Positions 19,692 through 29,743 of a stretch of 64,000 nucleotides of DNA are shown one piece after another. The stretch is from Flavobacterium erciyesense. GTDB lineage: Bacteria > Bacteroidota > Bacteroidia > Flavobacteriales > Flavobacteriaceae. Each line of letters opens with the position of its first letter. Within the stretch, counting starts at the first letter, position 1. A model generated the notes under the pieces. The model ran no database searches. It was not told the origin of the DNA and was given only the letters and a program-made list of their open reading frames with translations. The stretch lies in contig NZ_JAGPXB010000014.1 in assembly GCF_018069925.1 (NCBI RefSeq), positions 34,126 to 98,125 on the forward strand. Reading direction: 5' to 3'. A program made the translations under genes and the position numbers.

Positions 19692-19699
19692 TATATTTG
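19692..19699 (+). promoter_or_regulatory. eno promoter (-7 box)
   Basis: TATATTTG matches TAnnTTTG and lies 27 nt before the eno ATG. A convincing -33 TTTG at the right spacing was not seen. Confidence 0.55.
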
Positions 19700-19723
19700 T
19701 ATTTTAAATTTTAAAAATTTTAG

Positions 19724-21019
<1,296 letters not shown>

Positions 21020-21037
21020 TTCTTACCTATTTCTTTT

Positions 21038-21071
21038 AAAAAGCCATTCGCTCCTAGTGAATGGCTTTTTT
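21038..21071 (+). terminator. terminator after eno
   Basis: AAAAAGCCATTCGCT (21038-21052) pairs with AGTGAATGGCTTTTT (21056 onward), with one G-U pair and a very short loop, then more T. Confidence 0.85.
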
Positions 21072-21128
21072 TTATTTTATTTAACAATTTCATTGTGGGA
21101 TTCTCTTTTTAATTAGTCTGTAATTCCC

Positions 21129-21136
21129 TAAATTTG
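21129..21136 (+). promoter_or_regulatory. gltA promoter (-7 box)
   Basis: TAAATTTG fits TAnnTTTG and lies 39 nt before the ATG at 21176. The in-frame TTG at 21134 lies inside this box and therefore cannot be the translation start if the promoter is real. Confidence 0.55.
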
Positions 21137-21175
21137 AGAAATTATTATTTAAAAAAGTTTATTTTCAATTATATT

Positions 21176-22459
21176 ATGTCAAAGATAGCAACATTAGAGA
21201 TTGATGGACAAAAAATTGAATTACCTGTAATTGTAGGTAGTGAAAATGAAGTGGCCATCGATGTGAACAAATTACGTGATTTAACAGGTGTAATCACACT
21301 TGATCCAGGTTATAAAAACTCAGGCTCTTGCAAGAGTGATATTACCTTTTTGGATGGTGAGTTAGGGATACTGCGTTATAGAGGATATGCTATTGAAGAT
21401 TTGGCTGAAAAAGCAGATTTCTTAGAAGTATCTTACCTATTAATTTTTGGAGAACTTCCAACTGCCAATCAATTAGCGCAATTTGAAAATGATATTCGCA
21501 AATACACGCTTGTAAATGAGGAAATGAAAAACATCATTGATGGATTTCCTAAAACGGCTCATCCAATGGGTGTTTTAGCAGCTTTAACGAGTGCATTAAC
21601 GGCGTTTAACCCTAAATCGGTTAACGTTGAAAACGAAAAAGAAATGTACGAGGCAGTTTGTAAAACAATGGGTAAATTCCTTGTTATTGCTACTTGGACA
21701 TACAGAAAAAGTATGGGTTATCCGTTGAATTATTACGATAATACAAAAGGATACGTTGAAAACTTTATGCGTTTGATGTTTGAATTACCAACAGGTCCCT
21801 ACTCAGCAAATCCTGTAGTAATTGATGCATTGGATAAATTATTTATTTTGCATGGTGACCACGAGCAAAACTGTTCTACTTCGACAGTACGTATGGTAGG
21901 TTCGTCACACGCTGGTTTGTTTGCTTCTATCTCTGCAGGTGTTTCAGCACTTTGGGGGCCATTACACGGAGGAGCCAATCAAGCTGTATTAGAAATGCTT
22001 GAAGAAATTCACAAAAACGGTGGTGATGCTGATAAATATATGGCTAAAGCCAAAGATAAAAACGATCCTTTCCGTTTGATGGGCTTTGGACATAGAGTTT
22101 ATAAAAATTTTGACCCGCGTGCTAAAATTATCAAAAAAGCGGCTAATGAAGTATTAGCAACGCTTGGAGTAGAAGATCCAATTTTAGCAATTGCTAAAAA
22201 ATTAGAAGAAGCAGCTCTTGAAGATGAATACTTCAAATCAAGAAACTTGTATCCTAACGTAGATTTCTATTCAGGAATTATATACAGAGCATTAGGTATT
22301 CCTACTGATATGTTTACGGTAATGTTTGCAATTGGGCGTTTACCAGGTTGGATCGCGCAATGGAAAGAAATGCGTGAAAATAAAGAGCCAATTGGGCGTC
22401 CAAGACAAGTGTATACTGGACATCCATTGAGAGAATTTGTTGCAACCGATAAAAGATAA
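21176..22459 (+). CDS. gltA: citrate synthase
   Basis: Condenses acetyl-CoA and oxaloacetate in the TCA cycle (428 aa from the ATG at 21176). It is the hexameric, type II form by its N-terminal beta domain (ATLEIDGQKIELPVIVGSE). The active-site segments GPLHGGANQAV, MGFGHRVYKNFDPR and the conserved aspartate in PNVDFYSG are present. The start is set by the promoter box just upstream and by homology. A terminator follows the stop. Confidence 0.97.
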   Translation: MSKIATLEIDGQKIELPVIVGSENEVAIDVNKLRDLTGVITLDPGYKNSGSCKSDITFLDGELGILRYRGYAIEDLAEKADFLEVSYLLIFGELPTANQLAQFENDIRKYTLVNEEMKNIIDGFPKTAHPMGVLAALTSALTAFNPKSVNVENEKEMYEAVCKTMGKFLVIATWTYRKSMGYPLNYYDNTKGYVENFMRLMFELPTGPYSANPVVIDALDKLFILHGDHEQNCSTSTVRMVGSSHAGLFASISAGVSALWGPLHGGANQAVLEMLEEIHKNGGDADKYMAKAKDKNDPFRLMGFGHRVYKNFDPRAKIIKKAANEVLATLGVEDPILAIAKKLEEAALEDEYFKSRNLYPNVDFYSGIIYRALGIPTDMFTVMFAIGRLPGWIAQWKEMRENKEPIGRPRQVYTGHPLREFVATDKR

Positions 22460-22468
22460 AATCAGTTT

Positions 22469-22500
22469 AAAAAGCTTCACTAATTGGTGAAGCTTTTTTT
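22469..22500 (+). terminator. terminator after gltA
   Basis: AAAAAGCTTCAC (22469-22480) is exactly complementary to GTGAAGCTTTTT (22487-22498) with a 6-nt loop. The T-tract runs into the next promoter box. Confidence 0.85.
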
Positions 22501-22507
22501 ATATTTG
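22500..22507 (+). promoter_or_regulatory. promoter box of the amidinotransferase gene
   Basis: TATATTTG matches TAnnTTTG, overlaps the last T of the gltA terminator tract and lies 17 nt before the next ATG. The terminator arm therefore occupies the -33 region. Confidence 0.55.
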
Positions 22508-22524
22508 CCAAAAGCTAAAAATAC

Positions 22525-23439
22525 ATGTTAAAGTTAAATATCAAAACTGAAACTTCGCGGCTTCGAGCGGTAGTTTTAGGATCTGCAGTGAGTAACGGCC
22601 CAACTCCAAAAGCAGCTGAAGCTTATGATCCCAAATCATTAGAACATATTTTAGCTGGAACCTATCCTATCGAAGCAGATATGGTTCAAGAAATGAATGC
22701 ATTTGATGCAGTTTTGAAGAAATATGAAGTTGAAGTTTATAGGCCAGAATGTATTGAAAACTACAATCAAATTTTCACGAGAGACATCGGATTTGTAATT
22801 GATGATGTTTTTGTAAAATCGAATATTTTACCCGATCGAGAACGCGAATTAGACGCCATAAATTATATCATTGACCAAATGGATCCGCTAAAAGTGGTGC
22901 GTCCTCCCGAAGAAGTGCATATTGAGGGTGGTGATGTAATGCTTTGGAATGATTACATTTTTATCGGAACCTATAAAGGGAGTGATTACGCTGATTATAT
23001 TACTGCGCGCACCAATGGCTTGGGTGTTCGGTATATTAAGGATTTGTTTCCTCATAAAAAAGTAAAAGATTTTGATTTAGTTAAATCAAAAATAGAAGCC
23101 AGAGATAATGCACTGCATCTTGATTGCTGCTTTCAACCTGTTGGGAAAGACAAAGGGATTATCTATAAAAATGGTTTCAGAGAAGAAGCAGACTATGTTT
23201 TTTTGGTTGATCTTTTTGGAAAGGAAAATCTTTTTCACATTACTAGAGACGAAATGTACCACATGAATTCAAATATTTTTTCTATCGATGAAAAAGTGGT
23301 CGTTTCTGAACGTAATTTTACGCGATTAAACAATTGGCTGCGTTCACATGATTTTATCGTTGAGGAAATTCCATATGCTGAAATTGCCAAACAAGAAGGA
23401 CTATTACGTTGTTCAACTTTGCCTTTAATTAGAGAATAA
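22525..23439 (+). CDS. amidinotransferase / dimethylarginine dimethylaminohydrolase family
   Basis: A 304-aa protein of the guanidino-group-modifying superfamily, which uses a Cys-His-acid mechanism on arginine-like substrates. Expected elements are visible: FTRDIGF (residues 84-90), EGGDVMLWND (134-143), His198 in ALHLDCCFQPVG and catalytic Cys296 in LLRCSTLPL. The exact substrate cannot be told from sequence: a hydrolase on methylated arginine, arginine or citrulline, or an amidinotransferase are all possible. The next gene encodes a second member of the superfamily, so a shared arginine/citrulline pathway is likely. Confidence 0.8.
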   Translation: MLKLNIKTETSRLRAVVLGSAVSNGPTPKAAEAYDPKSLEHILAGTYPIEADMVQEMNAFDAVLKKYEVEVYRPECIENYNQIFTRDIGFVIDDVFVKSNILPDRERELDAINYIIDQMDPLKVVRPPEEVHIEGGDVMLWNDYIFIGTYKGSDYADYITARTNGLGVRYIKDLFPHKKVKDFDLVKSKIEARDNALHLDCCFQPVGKDKGIIYKNGFREEADYVFLVDLFGKENLFHITRDEMYHMNSNIFSIDEKVVVSERNFTRLNNWLRSHDFIVEEIPYAEIAKQEGLLRCSTLPLIRE

Positions 23440-23506
23440 ATAATGGTTTTAATGTTCAATGTTTGTAAAAGAACATTTTGAACTAACGAACTTTAAAATA
23501 AAATTT

Positions 23507-24442
23507 ATGAAACAAACTACCAATTCAATAGTAATGATTCGTCCGGTGGCATTCCGAATGAACGAACAAACAGCTGTCAATAATTATTATCAAAAAGTAA
23601 TCGATGGTTTGTTGCCAGCGACAGTTAATGCAAAAGCGCAACAAGAGTTTGATGCTTTTGTAGAAAAGTTACAAGTGGCAGGTATTGATGTTACCGTAAT
23701 TGAGGACACGCTTAGCCCGGATACGCCGGATAGTATTTTTCCCAACAACTGGATTTCTTTTCATGAAAATGGTGATGTAGTTATGTATCCCATGTTTGCA
23801 GAGAATCGTCGTTTAGAACGCCGCGAGGATTTATTTGATGTGCTAGAAGAGAAAGGATTTGTAATTCAAGAGGTCATGGATTACACATCCGCAGAAGAAG
23901 ATGGCTTTTTCTTAGAAGGCACCGGAAGCATTGTATTAGATCGCGCTAATGGAAAAGCATATTGTGCACTGTCTCCGAGAGCTGATGAGGAATTGTTTAT
24001 CGAGTTTTGCGAGGATTATGATTTTGCTCCAGTTATTTTTGAAGCCTATCAAACAGTTGGTGAAGAGCGTAAAGTGATCTATCATACTAATGTTATGATG
24101 TGTATTGGTGAAACTTTTGCAGTAATTTGTGCTGATTGTATCGATGATAAGAAAGAGCGCAAAATGGTTTTAGACAATCTAAAAGAAAGTGGCAAAGATG
24201 TTATTTTGATTACAGAAGATCAAATGAATAATTTTGCAGGAAACATGTTAGAGCTGCGTGGTACCGATGATAAACGTTATGTGATCATGAGTGCTGCTGC
24301 GCACCAAGCCTTGAATGCAAAACAAATTGCTCAATTAGAAAAACATGCTGAAATTTTGAGTTCTAGTTTAGATACTATCGAAGCTTGTGGCGGAGGAAGT
24401 GCCCGATGTATGATGGCAGAGGTTTTTTTACCAAAAGCGTAA
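23507..24442 (+). CDS. ctlX: CtlX-like citrulline utilisation hydrolase
   Basis: A 311-aa arginine-deiminase-fold protein matching the Bacteroidota CtlX family: MIRPVAFRMNEQTAVNNYYQ near the start, PDSIFPNNWISFH, EGTGSIVLDR, YHTNVMMC and a C-terminal GGGSARCMMAEVFLP with Cys301 as likely nucleophile. The ATG at 23507 is preferred over one at 23459 because homology begins MKQTTNSIVMIRP. It follows the amidinotransferase by 67 nt on the same strand. A terminator lies between it and marC. Confidence 0.85.
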   Translation: MKQTTNSIVMIRPVAFRMNEQTAVNNYYQKVIDGLLPATVNAKAQQEFDAFVEKLQVAGIDVTVIEDTLSPDTPDSIFPNNWISFHENGDVVMYPMFAENRRLERREDLFDVLEEKGFVIQEVMDYTSAEEDGFFLEGTGSIVLDRANGKAYCALSPRADEELFIEFCEDYDFAPVIFEAYQTVGEERKVIYHTNVMMCIGETFAVICADCIDDKKERKMVLDNLKESGKDVILITEDQMNNFAGNMLELRGTDDKRYVIMSAAAHQALNAKQIAQLEKHAEILSSSLDTIEACGGGSARCMMAEVFLPKA

Positions 24443-24463
24443 ACAAATAAATATCAAAGAAAT

Positions 24464-24500
24464 AAAGGGATTGGCTGTTCAAAAAGCAATCCCTTTTTTA
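24464..24500. terminator. terminator between ctlX and marC
   Basis: AAAGGGATTG (24464-24473) pairs with CAATCCCTTT (24487-24496), with a T-tract on the plus side and an A-rich flank on the other. It probably serves both convergent genes, more strongly ctlX. Confidence 0.75.
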
Positions 24501-25130
24501 TTACACTAAGTTGCTTTTTATAATATTAATAATCGCGCTAACGATATATTGAATTCCGATGGCGATTACAATAAAGCCAATAATCCTTGAGATAGCTACA
24601 ATACCAGATGCTCCAAGAAAATTTGCTAAGTAATGTGCGCTTCTAAGAATTATAAAAATGACCACCGCAATCGCTAAGATTGCAAAACAAGAGATGATAA
24701 TTTCAAGGGTAGAATTATGTTCTTGGTAAAAGGCAATTAATAACGAGATAGACCCAGGACCTGCAAGCATTGGAATCGCAAGCGGAGTCAAAGCAATATC
24801 ATTTCGTTTTTGAGCCTCATTTTCTACTTTTTTGTTAATTCCACGTTTCTTGGTGAATTTACCCGATAGTAACGAAAAACCAGAACTTACAATGATTATT
24901 CCACCCGCAATACGAAGTGCGTCAATGCTGATTCCAAAAAACAGTAAAACGTATTGTCCAATAAAAAACGAAACAATTAGAATGATAAAAACATTAATTG
25001 CAGTCCAAAGCGAAATTCTAGAGCGTTCTTTTTTGGTGTCGTTTTGTGTGAGTCCAACAAAAATTGGCACCGTTCCGATAGGGTTTAATACTGAAAAGAG
25101 GGCAACAAATAAGTAAATGAATAGATCCAT
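24501..25130 (-). CDS. marC: MarC family integral membrane protein
   Basis: A 209-aa membrane protein with six hydrophobic segments. It starts MDLFIYLFVALFSVLNPIGTVPIF, with the family's NP motif, and has PLAIPMLAGPGSISLLI in the middle. The older link to multiple antibiotic resistance has been withdrawn for E. coli MarC, and no transport function is established. It is the only minus-strand gene of this region and is convergent with ctlX. Confidence 0.85.
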   Translation of the reverse strand: MDLFIYLFVALFSVLNPIGTVPIFVGLTQNDTKKERSRISLWTAINVFIILIVSFFIGQYVLLFFGISIDALRIAGGIIIVSSGFSLLSGKFTKKRGINKKVENEAQKRNDIALTPLAIPMLAGPGSISLLIAFYQEHNSTLEIIISCFAILAIAVVIFIILRSAHYLANFLGASGIVAISRIIGFIVIAIGIQYIVSAIINIIKSNLV

Positions 25131-25248
25131 AATTTTGATTTTATAAAGTAAAAGTACTGTTTTTTTGTTTTTTAGTGTTAATGGAATGTTTTTAATTGCG
25201 GGGCAAACTTAAAATTAAAAGCAGACTGTCTACAGCCTCTTTTTTGCG

Positions 25249-25256
25249 TACTTTTG
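25249..25256 (+). promoter_or_regulatory. promoter box of the CoA-binding protein gene
   Basis: TACTTTTG matches TAnnTTTG and lies 19 nt before the ATG at 25276. Confidence 0.5.
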
Positions 25257-25275
25257 TGGCTTATACCATTTGAAA

Positions 25276-25644
25276 ATGACAAAAAATAAAAAAACTTTAG
25301 TTCTAGGAGCGAGTACAAAGCCAGATCGTTATGCTTTTAAAGCAGTTACAATGTTAACAGATAAAGGACATTCAGTATTAGCGGTAGGGCAAAATGCAGG
25401 CGAAGTAGCAGGAATAAAAATTCAAACTAAGGCAATTCCTTTAAAAAATATTGATACGGTAAGTTTATATTTAAATCCCGCTCGTCAAAGAGACTATTAT
25501 AATTATATAGTTGAGGCGAAACCAAAACGAGTTATTTTTAATCCTGGAACTGAAAATCCAGAATTTTATCAGTTGCTAGAGTTAAACGGAATAAAAGTAG
25601 AAGTAGCTTGTACTTTGGTGCTATTGGCTACAAATCAATTTTAA
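25276..25644 (+). CDS. CoA-binding domain protein (YccU-like)
   Basis: A 122-aa single-domain Rossmann protein. The N-terminal LVLGASTKPDRYAFKA is the nucleotide-binding turn of the CoA_binding family, and PKRVIFNPGTENPEF and VEVACTLVLL are typical of stand-alone members. An in-frame TTG at 25270 would add two residues, but the ATG suits the promoter spacing. The function of this family is unknown. It is divergent from marC and precedes recR. Confidence 0.8.
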   Translation: MTKNKKTLVLGASTKPDRYAFKAVTMLTDKGHSVLAVGQNAGEVAGIKIQTKAIPLKNIDTVSLYLNPARQRDYYNYIVEAKPKRVIFNPGTENPEFYQLLELNGIKVEVACTLVLLATNQF

Positions 25645-25753
25645 TGATACCTGGGCTTATTTGTATTGTATAAATTGTAAATTATTTGTTTTTTGGATGT
25701 TGGCGCTAGGCTGATGACGGAGCTGTGATGCACATTAAACGCAAACAAATTGC

Positions 25754-25761
25754 TATCTTTG
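25754..25761 (+). promoter_or_regulatory. recR promoter box, leaderless layout
   Basis: TATCTTTG matches TAnnTTTG and ends only 5 nt before the recR ATG, so the transcript would begin at or almost at the start codon. Confidence 0.5.
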
Positions 25762-25766
25762 TGGCT

Positions 25767-26387
25767 ATGGAATTCTCTTCAAAATTAATAGAAAAAGCAG
25801 TTAACGAAATTTCACAATTGCCGGGTATTGGTAAACGAACGGCACTGAGATTGGCTTTGCATTTGCTAAAACAACCCAAAGATCAAACCGTTTTTTTATC
25901 GCAGGCATTGTTGTCCATGCGTGAGGATATTCAGTATTGTGAGAGTTGTCACAATATTTCAGATCAGGCGGTGTGTGAAATTTGCTCCAATAGTAATAGA
26001 AATCATCAACTCATTTGTGTAGTTGAAGACATCCGTGATGTAATGGCTATTGAAAATACAGGACAATTCAGAGGTATTTATCACGTTTTAGGAGGTAAAA
26101 TATCTCCAATTGATGGGGTAGGTCCTAGTCAGTTGAATATTACTTCGCTTGTAAATAAAGTAAAAGAAGGTTTGGTCAGCGAAATTATCTTTGCCTTGAG
26201 TTCCACAATGGAGGGCGACACAACTAATTTTTTTATTTACAAACAAATTGCCGACTGTGATATCATTGTTTCAACAATTGCAAGAGGAATATCTGTAGGT
26301 GACGAATTAGAGTATGCTGATGAAGTTACCTTAGGGCGAAGTATATTGCATAGAGTTCCTTTTGAAAAATCCTTAAAAAATAATTAG
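25767..26387 (+). CDS. recR: recombination mediator RecR
   Basis: RecFOR-pathway protein (206 aa) that helps load RecA at gaps. A helix-hairpin-helix [17 protein letters not shown] (residues 18-34) is followed by a zinc finger with Cys58, Cys61, Cys70 and Cys73. The Toprim domain has [17 protein letters not shown] and a Walker-like C-terminus [11 protein letters not shown]. The start at 25767 is chosen over an upstream ATG (25725) because [12 protein letters not shown] matches RecR and the promoter box falls between them. Confidence 0.95.
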   Translation: MEFSSKLIEKAVNEISQLPGIGKRTALRLALHLLKQPKDQTVFLSQALLSMREDIQYCESCHNISDQAVCEICSNSNRNHQLICVVEDIRDVMAIENTGQFRGIYHVLGGKISPIDGVGPSQLNITSLVNKVKEGLVSEIIFALSSTMEGDTTNFFIYKQIADCDIIVSTIARGISVGDELEYADEVTLGRSILHRVPFEKSLKNN

Positions 26388-26432
26388 ATCTTTAAATACC
26401 AAAACAGACTTTTTATATCTTAAATGAAAAGC

Positions 26433-26440
26433 TATATTTG
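26433..26440 (+). promoter_or_regulatory. promoter box of polysaccharide module A
   Basis: TATATTTG matches TAnnTTTG, 22 nt before the first gene of the module. It follows the recR stop by 45 nt, with no clear terminator in between. Confidence 0.55.
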
Positions 26441-26462
26441 TGTTAAAAAAAAATAAAATATA

Positions 26463-27254
26463 ATGAGCAAATCTGCACTCTACTTGTTTTTTGTTGTAAG
26501 TATCATGCTTACTTCGTGCATCTCAACCCAAGATTTAATTTATTTACAGCAAAAAGACAAGTCAAGTCCTACATCGCAAATTACAGCTTTAGAAGGTAAA
26601 CCTTATCGCTTGCAGGTTAATGATGTTATTCGATTAAATATAAAAACTATTGATCCTAAATTAGCCCAGCTATTTAGTACAAACAACGATGGTGCGGCGG
26701 CAAGTCAATCTGAAGCGGGCTTGTATTTTGATGGTTTTACAGTAGATGATCATGGCAATATTCGTATTCCTGTTTTAGGAGAGATGAATGTAATTGGTTA
26801 TACGCTTGAGGAAATTAGAGTGCGTATCGAAAAACAGTTGTTAGCAGAATATTTTAATAAAGAAGCCAATTTATTTGTTACCGTGAAATTGGCAGGACTG
26901 CGCTTTACCATTAATGGCGAAATTGGTGGTCCTGGTACAAAAACTATTTATCAGGAACAGGTTAATATCATGGAGGCTATTGCAAATTCTGGTGATATAA
27001 CTATAACCGGCGATAGAAAAGCTGTGACTATAATTCGTAAAACCCCGACGGGCGTGCAAATAGGTGATATAGATTTGACGGATATCAATGTCATGAATTC
27101 TCCATATTACTATTTACAACCTAATGATTTTATCTATATTAAGCCATTGAAACAAAAAGTTTGGGGAACCGGGAAAACAGCTTTAGAGTCTTTCGGAACT
27201 GTAATGACTCTTTTTTCTGTGGTTTCCACTGTTTTCTTATTACTTAAAAATTAA
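26463..27254 (+). CDS. Wza-like polysaccharide export lipoprotein
   Basis: Outer-membrane polysaccharide export protein of the Wza/GumB family (263 aa). The signal peptide ends in a lipobox MLTSC with Cys19. A polysaccharide-export domain (YRLQVNDVIRLNIKTIDP, about 45-130) and an SLBB-type domain (FTINGEIGGPGTKTI, about 145-195) follow. A hydrophobic C-terminal helix (TVMTLFSVVSTVFLLL) could be the outer-membrane span. It precedes the Wzc-like kinase by 15 nt. A paralogue is at 59827. Confidence 0.88.
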   Translation: MSKSALYLFFVVSIMLTSCISTQDLIYLQQKDKSSPTSQITALEGKPYRLQVNDVIRLNIKTIDPKLAQLFSTNNDGAAASQSEAGLYFDGFTVDDHGNIRIPVLGEMNVIGYTLEEIRVRIEKQLLAEYFNKEANLFVTVKLAGLRFTINGEIGGPGTKTIYQEQVNIMEAIANSGDITITGDRKAVTIIRKTPTGVQIGDIDLTDINVMNSPYYYLQPNDFIYIKPLKQKVWGTGKTALESFGTVMTLFSVVSTVFLLLKN

Positions 27255-27269
27255 TACCACAATAACAGC

Positions 27270-29732
27270 ATGCTAGATATAAAGGATTTTGCGGTTTTTG
27301 AAAATCAAGTTAGTTTTGATTTCAAAGGTTTTTTAATAAAAATTGGAAGTTATTGGAAATGGTTTTTAATCAGTTTGCTAATTACTTTTACAGTAGCCTA
27401 TCAAGTAAATATTCGAAAAGAAAAAATTTACGGGATGGAAACCATGATTTCAATTAAAGAAGAAAATAATCCTTTATTCACCTCAAATACTAGTTTAACT
27501 TTCAATTGGGGAGGCACATCAGATCAAGTTCAAACTATTGCTACGACTTTACAGTCAAGATCTCATAATGAACTTGTAGTTGATAAATTGCAGTTTTACA
27601 TTAGTTACTTAACACAAGGCGAATACAATTTAATAGACGCTTACGGTGCAACGCCTTTTTATGTAAATATCGACAAGTCAAAAGGTCAATTGGCTGGAGC
27701 AAACATTGCCATAAAATTTATTTCTGAAAGCGTTTATGAAATTCGCATTCCTTTTGAGGGTACTAATGCTTCAATGATTACTTATGCAAATAACACGTAT
27801 AGCAATACAGCTGTACAAGAGGGAGAATTTGTCAAAAGATACAAAGTAGGACAACAAGTCAATTTGCCATTCTTAAATTGGAAATTAGAAATCAAAGAAA
27901 ATCCAGGTCTGTACAAAGGCAATGAGTATTTTGTGCGATTTAATGATTTTGACGGAACTGTGTCTGGTTACAAAGGGATTAATGTGCAGTCTAGCGAAAA
28001 AACTAGTTCGATCATTACATTGAGTATGCAAGGAACCAATAAAGCTCGAATGGTAGAGTATCTCAATGCTACTGTTAAAATGTTGATTAGTAGGCAACTT
28101 GAGGATAAAAATCGTTTTGCTACCAATACGATCGCTTTTATTGATAGTACTTTGATTGCAATGGAAGCACAGCTCAAAGAAACTGGAAATGAACTCAAAT
28201 CGTTCCGAAAAGGCAAAAACATGTTCGATGTGGAAGATGGTGGTGCCAAGTTTTCAGAAAAAATTTCAGAATTCGATCTAAAAAGAGACGAAGTAAACCG
28301 AAAGCTAGCCTATTATAACTCTTTGAAATCCTACCTTAAAAGTAGTGTTAATTACGCCAAACTTCCTGCGCCTTCAGTAGCAGGTATTGATGATCCCAAC
28401 ATTGTGGCAAATGTCTCTCGCTTAATAGCATTATCAACACAACGCTCAGAAATGGCTTACGCTGTTAAAAGCGAAAAAATATTTCAGGATTTTGACAATC
28501 AAATGGAAGCGATAAAAAATGTTTTGTTAGAAAATATCGCTACCGCAAAATCTGCACTTCAATACGATTTAGCAATTGTTAATAGTCAAATAAGTGCCAC
28601 CGAAAGCACAATAAAAGCACTTCCAGAGGAACAGCAAGAACTTATAAAAATCAAGAGAAAATATGACTTAAGCGACAATATCTACAATACTTTTTTACAA
28701 AAAAGAAGTGAAGCCGATATCGTTAAAGCAGCTAATTTATCTGATGTGCATTTTATAGATCCCGCTAAGGATATAGGAGGAGGATTAATTGGTCCTAAAA
28801 CTTCGGTGAATTATGTTTTAGCACTCTTTTTAGGATTATTGATTCCGTTGATATTTGTATTCATTATTTTCTTTATCAACAATTCGGTTCAAAACAGTGA
28901 AGATATTAATAAGTTAACTAAAATTCCGTTAATCGGAATCATTGGCGTCAATAAAGAAAGCGGCAATTTAGCGGTATTTGATAGGCCTAAATCAGCTTTA
29001 TCTGAGTCGTTCAGAGCAATCCGTTCTTCTTTGCAGTTTTTATACAAGCAACAAAATCTCGATGGAGCCAAAACCTTGATGATTACCTCTTCGGTCAGTG
29101 GAGAAGGGAAAACATTTTGTTCGATAAATATCGCTACTGTATTTGCACTAAGCGAGAAAAAAACGGTTGTTATTGGTTTGGATTTACGAAAGCCAAAACT
29201 GGCAGGTGAATTTAATTTAACTAATGAAGTCGGTGTGGTAAACTACTTAATTGGTCAAAAAACTATCCCCGAAATCATTAATAAAACTCATATTCCGTAC
29301 CTCGATGTTATTTTGTCAGGTCCTGTACCACCTAACCCAAGTGAGATGATCATGAGTCAGGGTATGAAGGATTTAATTGAATCATTAAAAAAAGAGTACG
29401 ATTATATAATTCTTGATACTCCTCCTGTTGGATTGGTTTCAGATGCTCTTGAATTAGCACAATTTTGCGATGTTACGTTGTATATTGTTCGTCAAAATTA
29501 TACTAAAAAAGAAATGATCTCATTGTTAAATAACCGAGTAAAACGTGGTGAGTTAACAAATGCTAGTATTGTTCTAAACGGTCTTGAAAACAAGGCAAAA
29601 TATGGTACGGGTTATGGTTACGGCTACGGTTATGGTTACGGGAACTATGGCAACGGATACTATGAAGAGGAGAAAAAGAAAAGTGTTTACCAAAAGGTAG
29701 CACAAAGAATATTGAAAAAAGGCAAAAAATAA
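27270..29732 (+). CDS. Wzc-like polysaccharide co-polymerase / tyrosine autokinase
   Basis: An 820-aa inner-membrane protein. One membrane segment is near residues 30-48 and a second near 510-535, with a long coiled-coil-containing periplasmic part between (Wzz and GNVR regions). The cytoplasmic BY-kinase has Walker A SGEGKT (about 612-617), Walker A' VIGLDLRKPKL and Walker B YIILDTPPVGLVSD. The tail is a Tyr/Gly cluster (YGYGYGYGYGNYGNGYYEEE) expected to be autophosphorylated. It regulates chain length and export with the Wza-like partner upstream. Confidence 0.9.
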   Translation: MLDIKDFAVFENQVSFDFKGFLIKIGSYWKWFLISLLITFTVAYQVNIRKEKIYGMETMISIKEENNPLFTSNTSLTFNWGGTSDQVQTIATTLQSRSHNELVVDKLQFYISYLTQGEYNLIDAYGATPFYVNIDKSKGQLAGANIAIKFISESVYEIRIPFEGTNASMITYANNTYSNTAVQEGEFVKRYKVGQQVNLPFLNWKLEIKENPGLYKGNEYFVRFNDFDGTVSGYKGINVQSSEKTSSIITLSMQGTNKARMVEYLNATVKMLISRQLEDKNRFATNTIAFIDSTLIAMEAQLKETGNELKSFRKGKNMFDVEDGGAKFSEKISEFDLKRDEVNRKLAYYNSLKSYLKSSVNYAKLPAPSVAGIDDPNIVANVSRLIALSTQRSEMAYAVKSEKIFQDFDNQMEAIKNVLLENIATAKSALQYDLAIVNSQISATESTIKALPEEQQELIKIKRKYDLSDNIYNTFLQKRSEADIVKAANLSDVHFIDPAKDIGGGLIGPKTSVNYVLALFLGLLIPLIFVFIIFFINNSVQNSEDINKLTKIPLIGIIGVNKESGNLAVFDRPKSALSESFRAIRSSLQFLYKQQNLDGAKTLMITSSVSGEGKTFCSINIATVFALSEKKTVVIGLDLRKPKLAGEFNLTNEVGVVNYLIGQKTIPEIINKTHIPYLDVILSGPVPPNPSEMIMSQGMKDLIESLKKEYDYIILDTPPVGLVSDALELAQFCDVTLYIVRQNYTKKEMISLLNNRVKRGELTNASIVLNGLENKAKYGTGYGYGYGYGYGNYGNGYYEEEKKKSVYQKVAQRILKKGKK
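29610..29645 (+). repeat. hexamer repeat coding the Wzc Tyr/Gly tail
   Basis: Six in-frame hexamers of the form GGYTAY (GGTTAT, GGTTAC, GGCTAC, GGTTAT, GGTTAC, then GGGAAC) encode Gly-Tyr units. Loss or gain of a unit would keep frame and change the number of phosphorylatable tyrosines. Confidence 0.6.
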
Positions 29733-29743
29733 ATCCGCTAATT

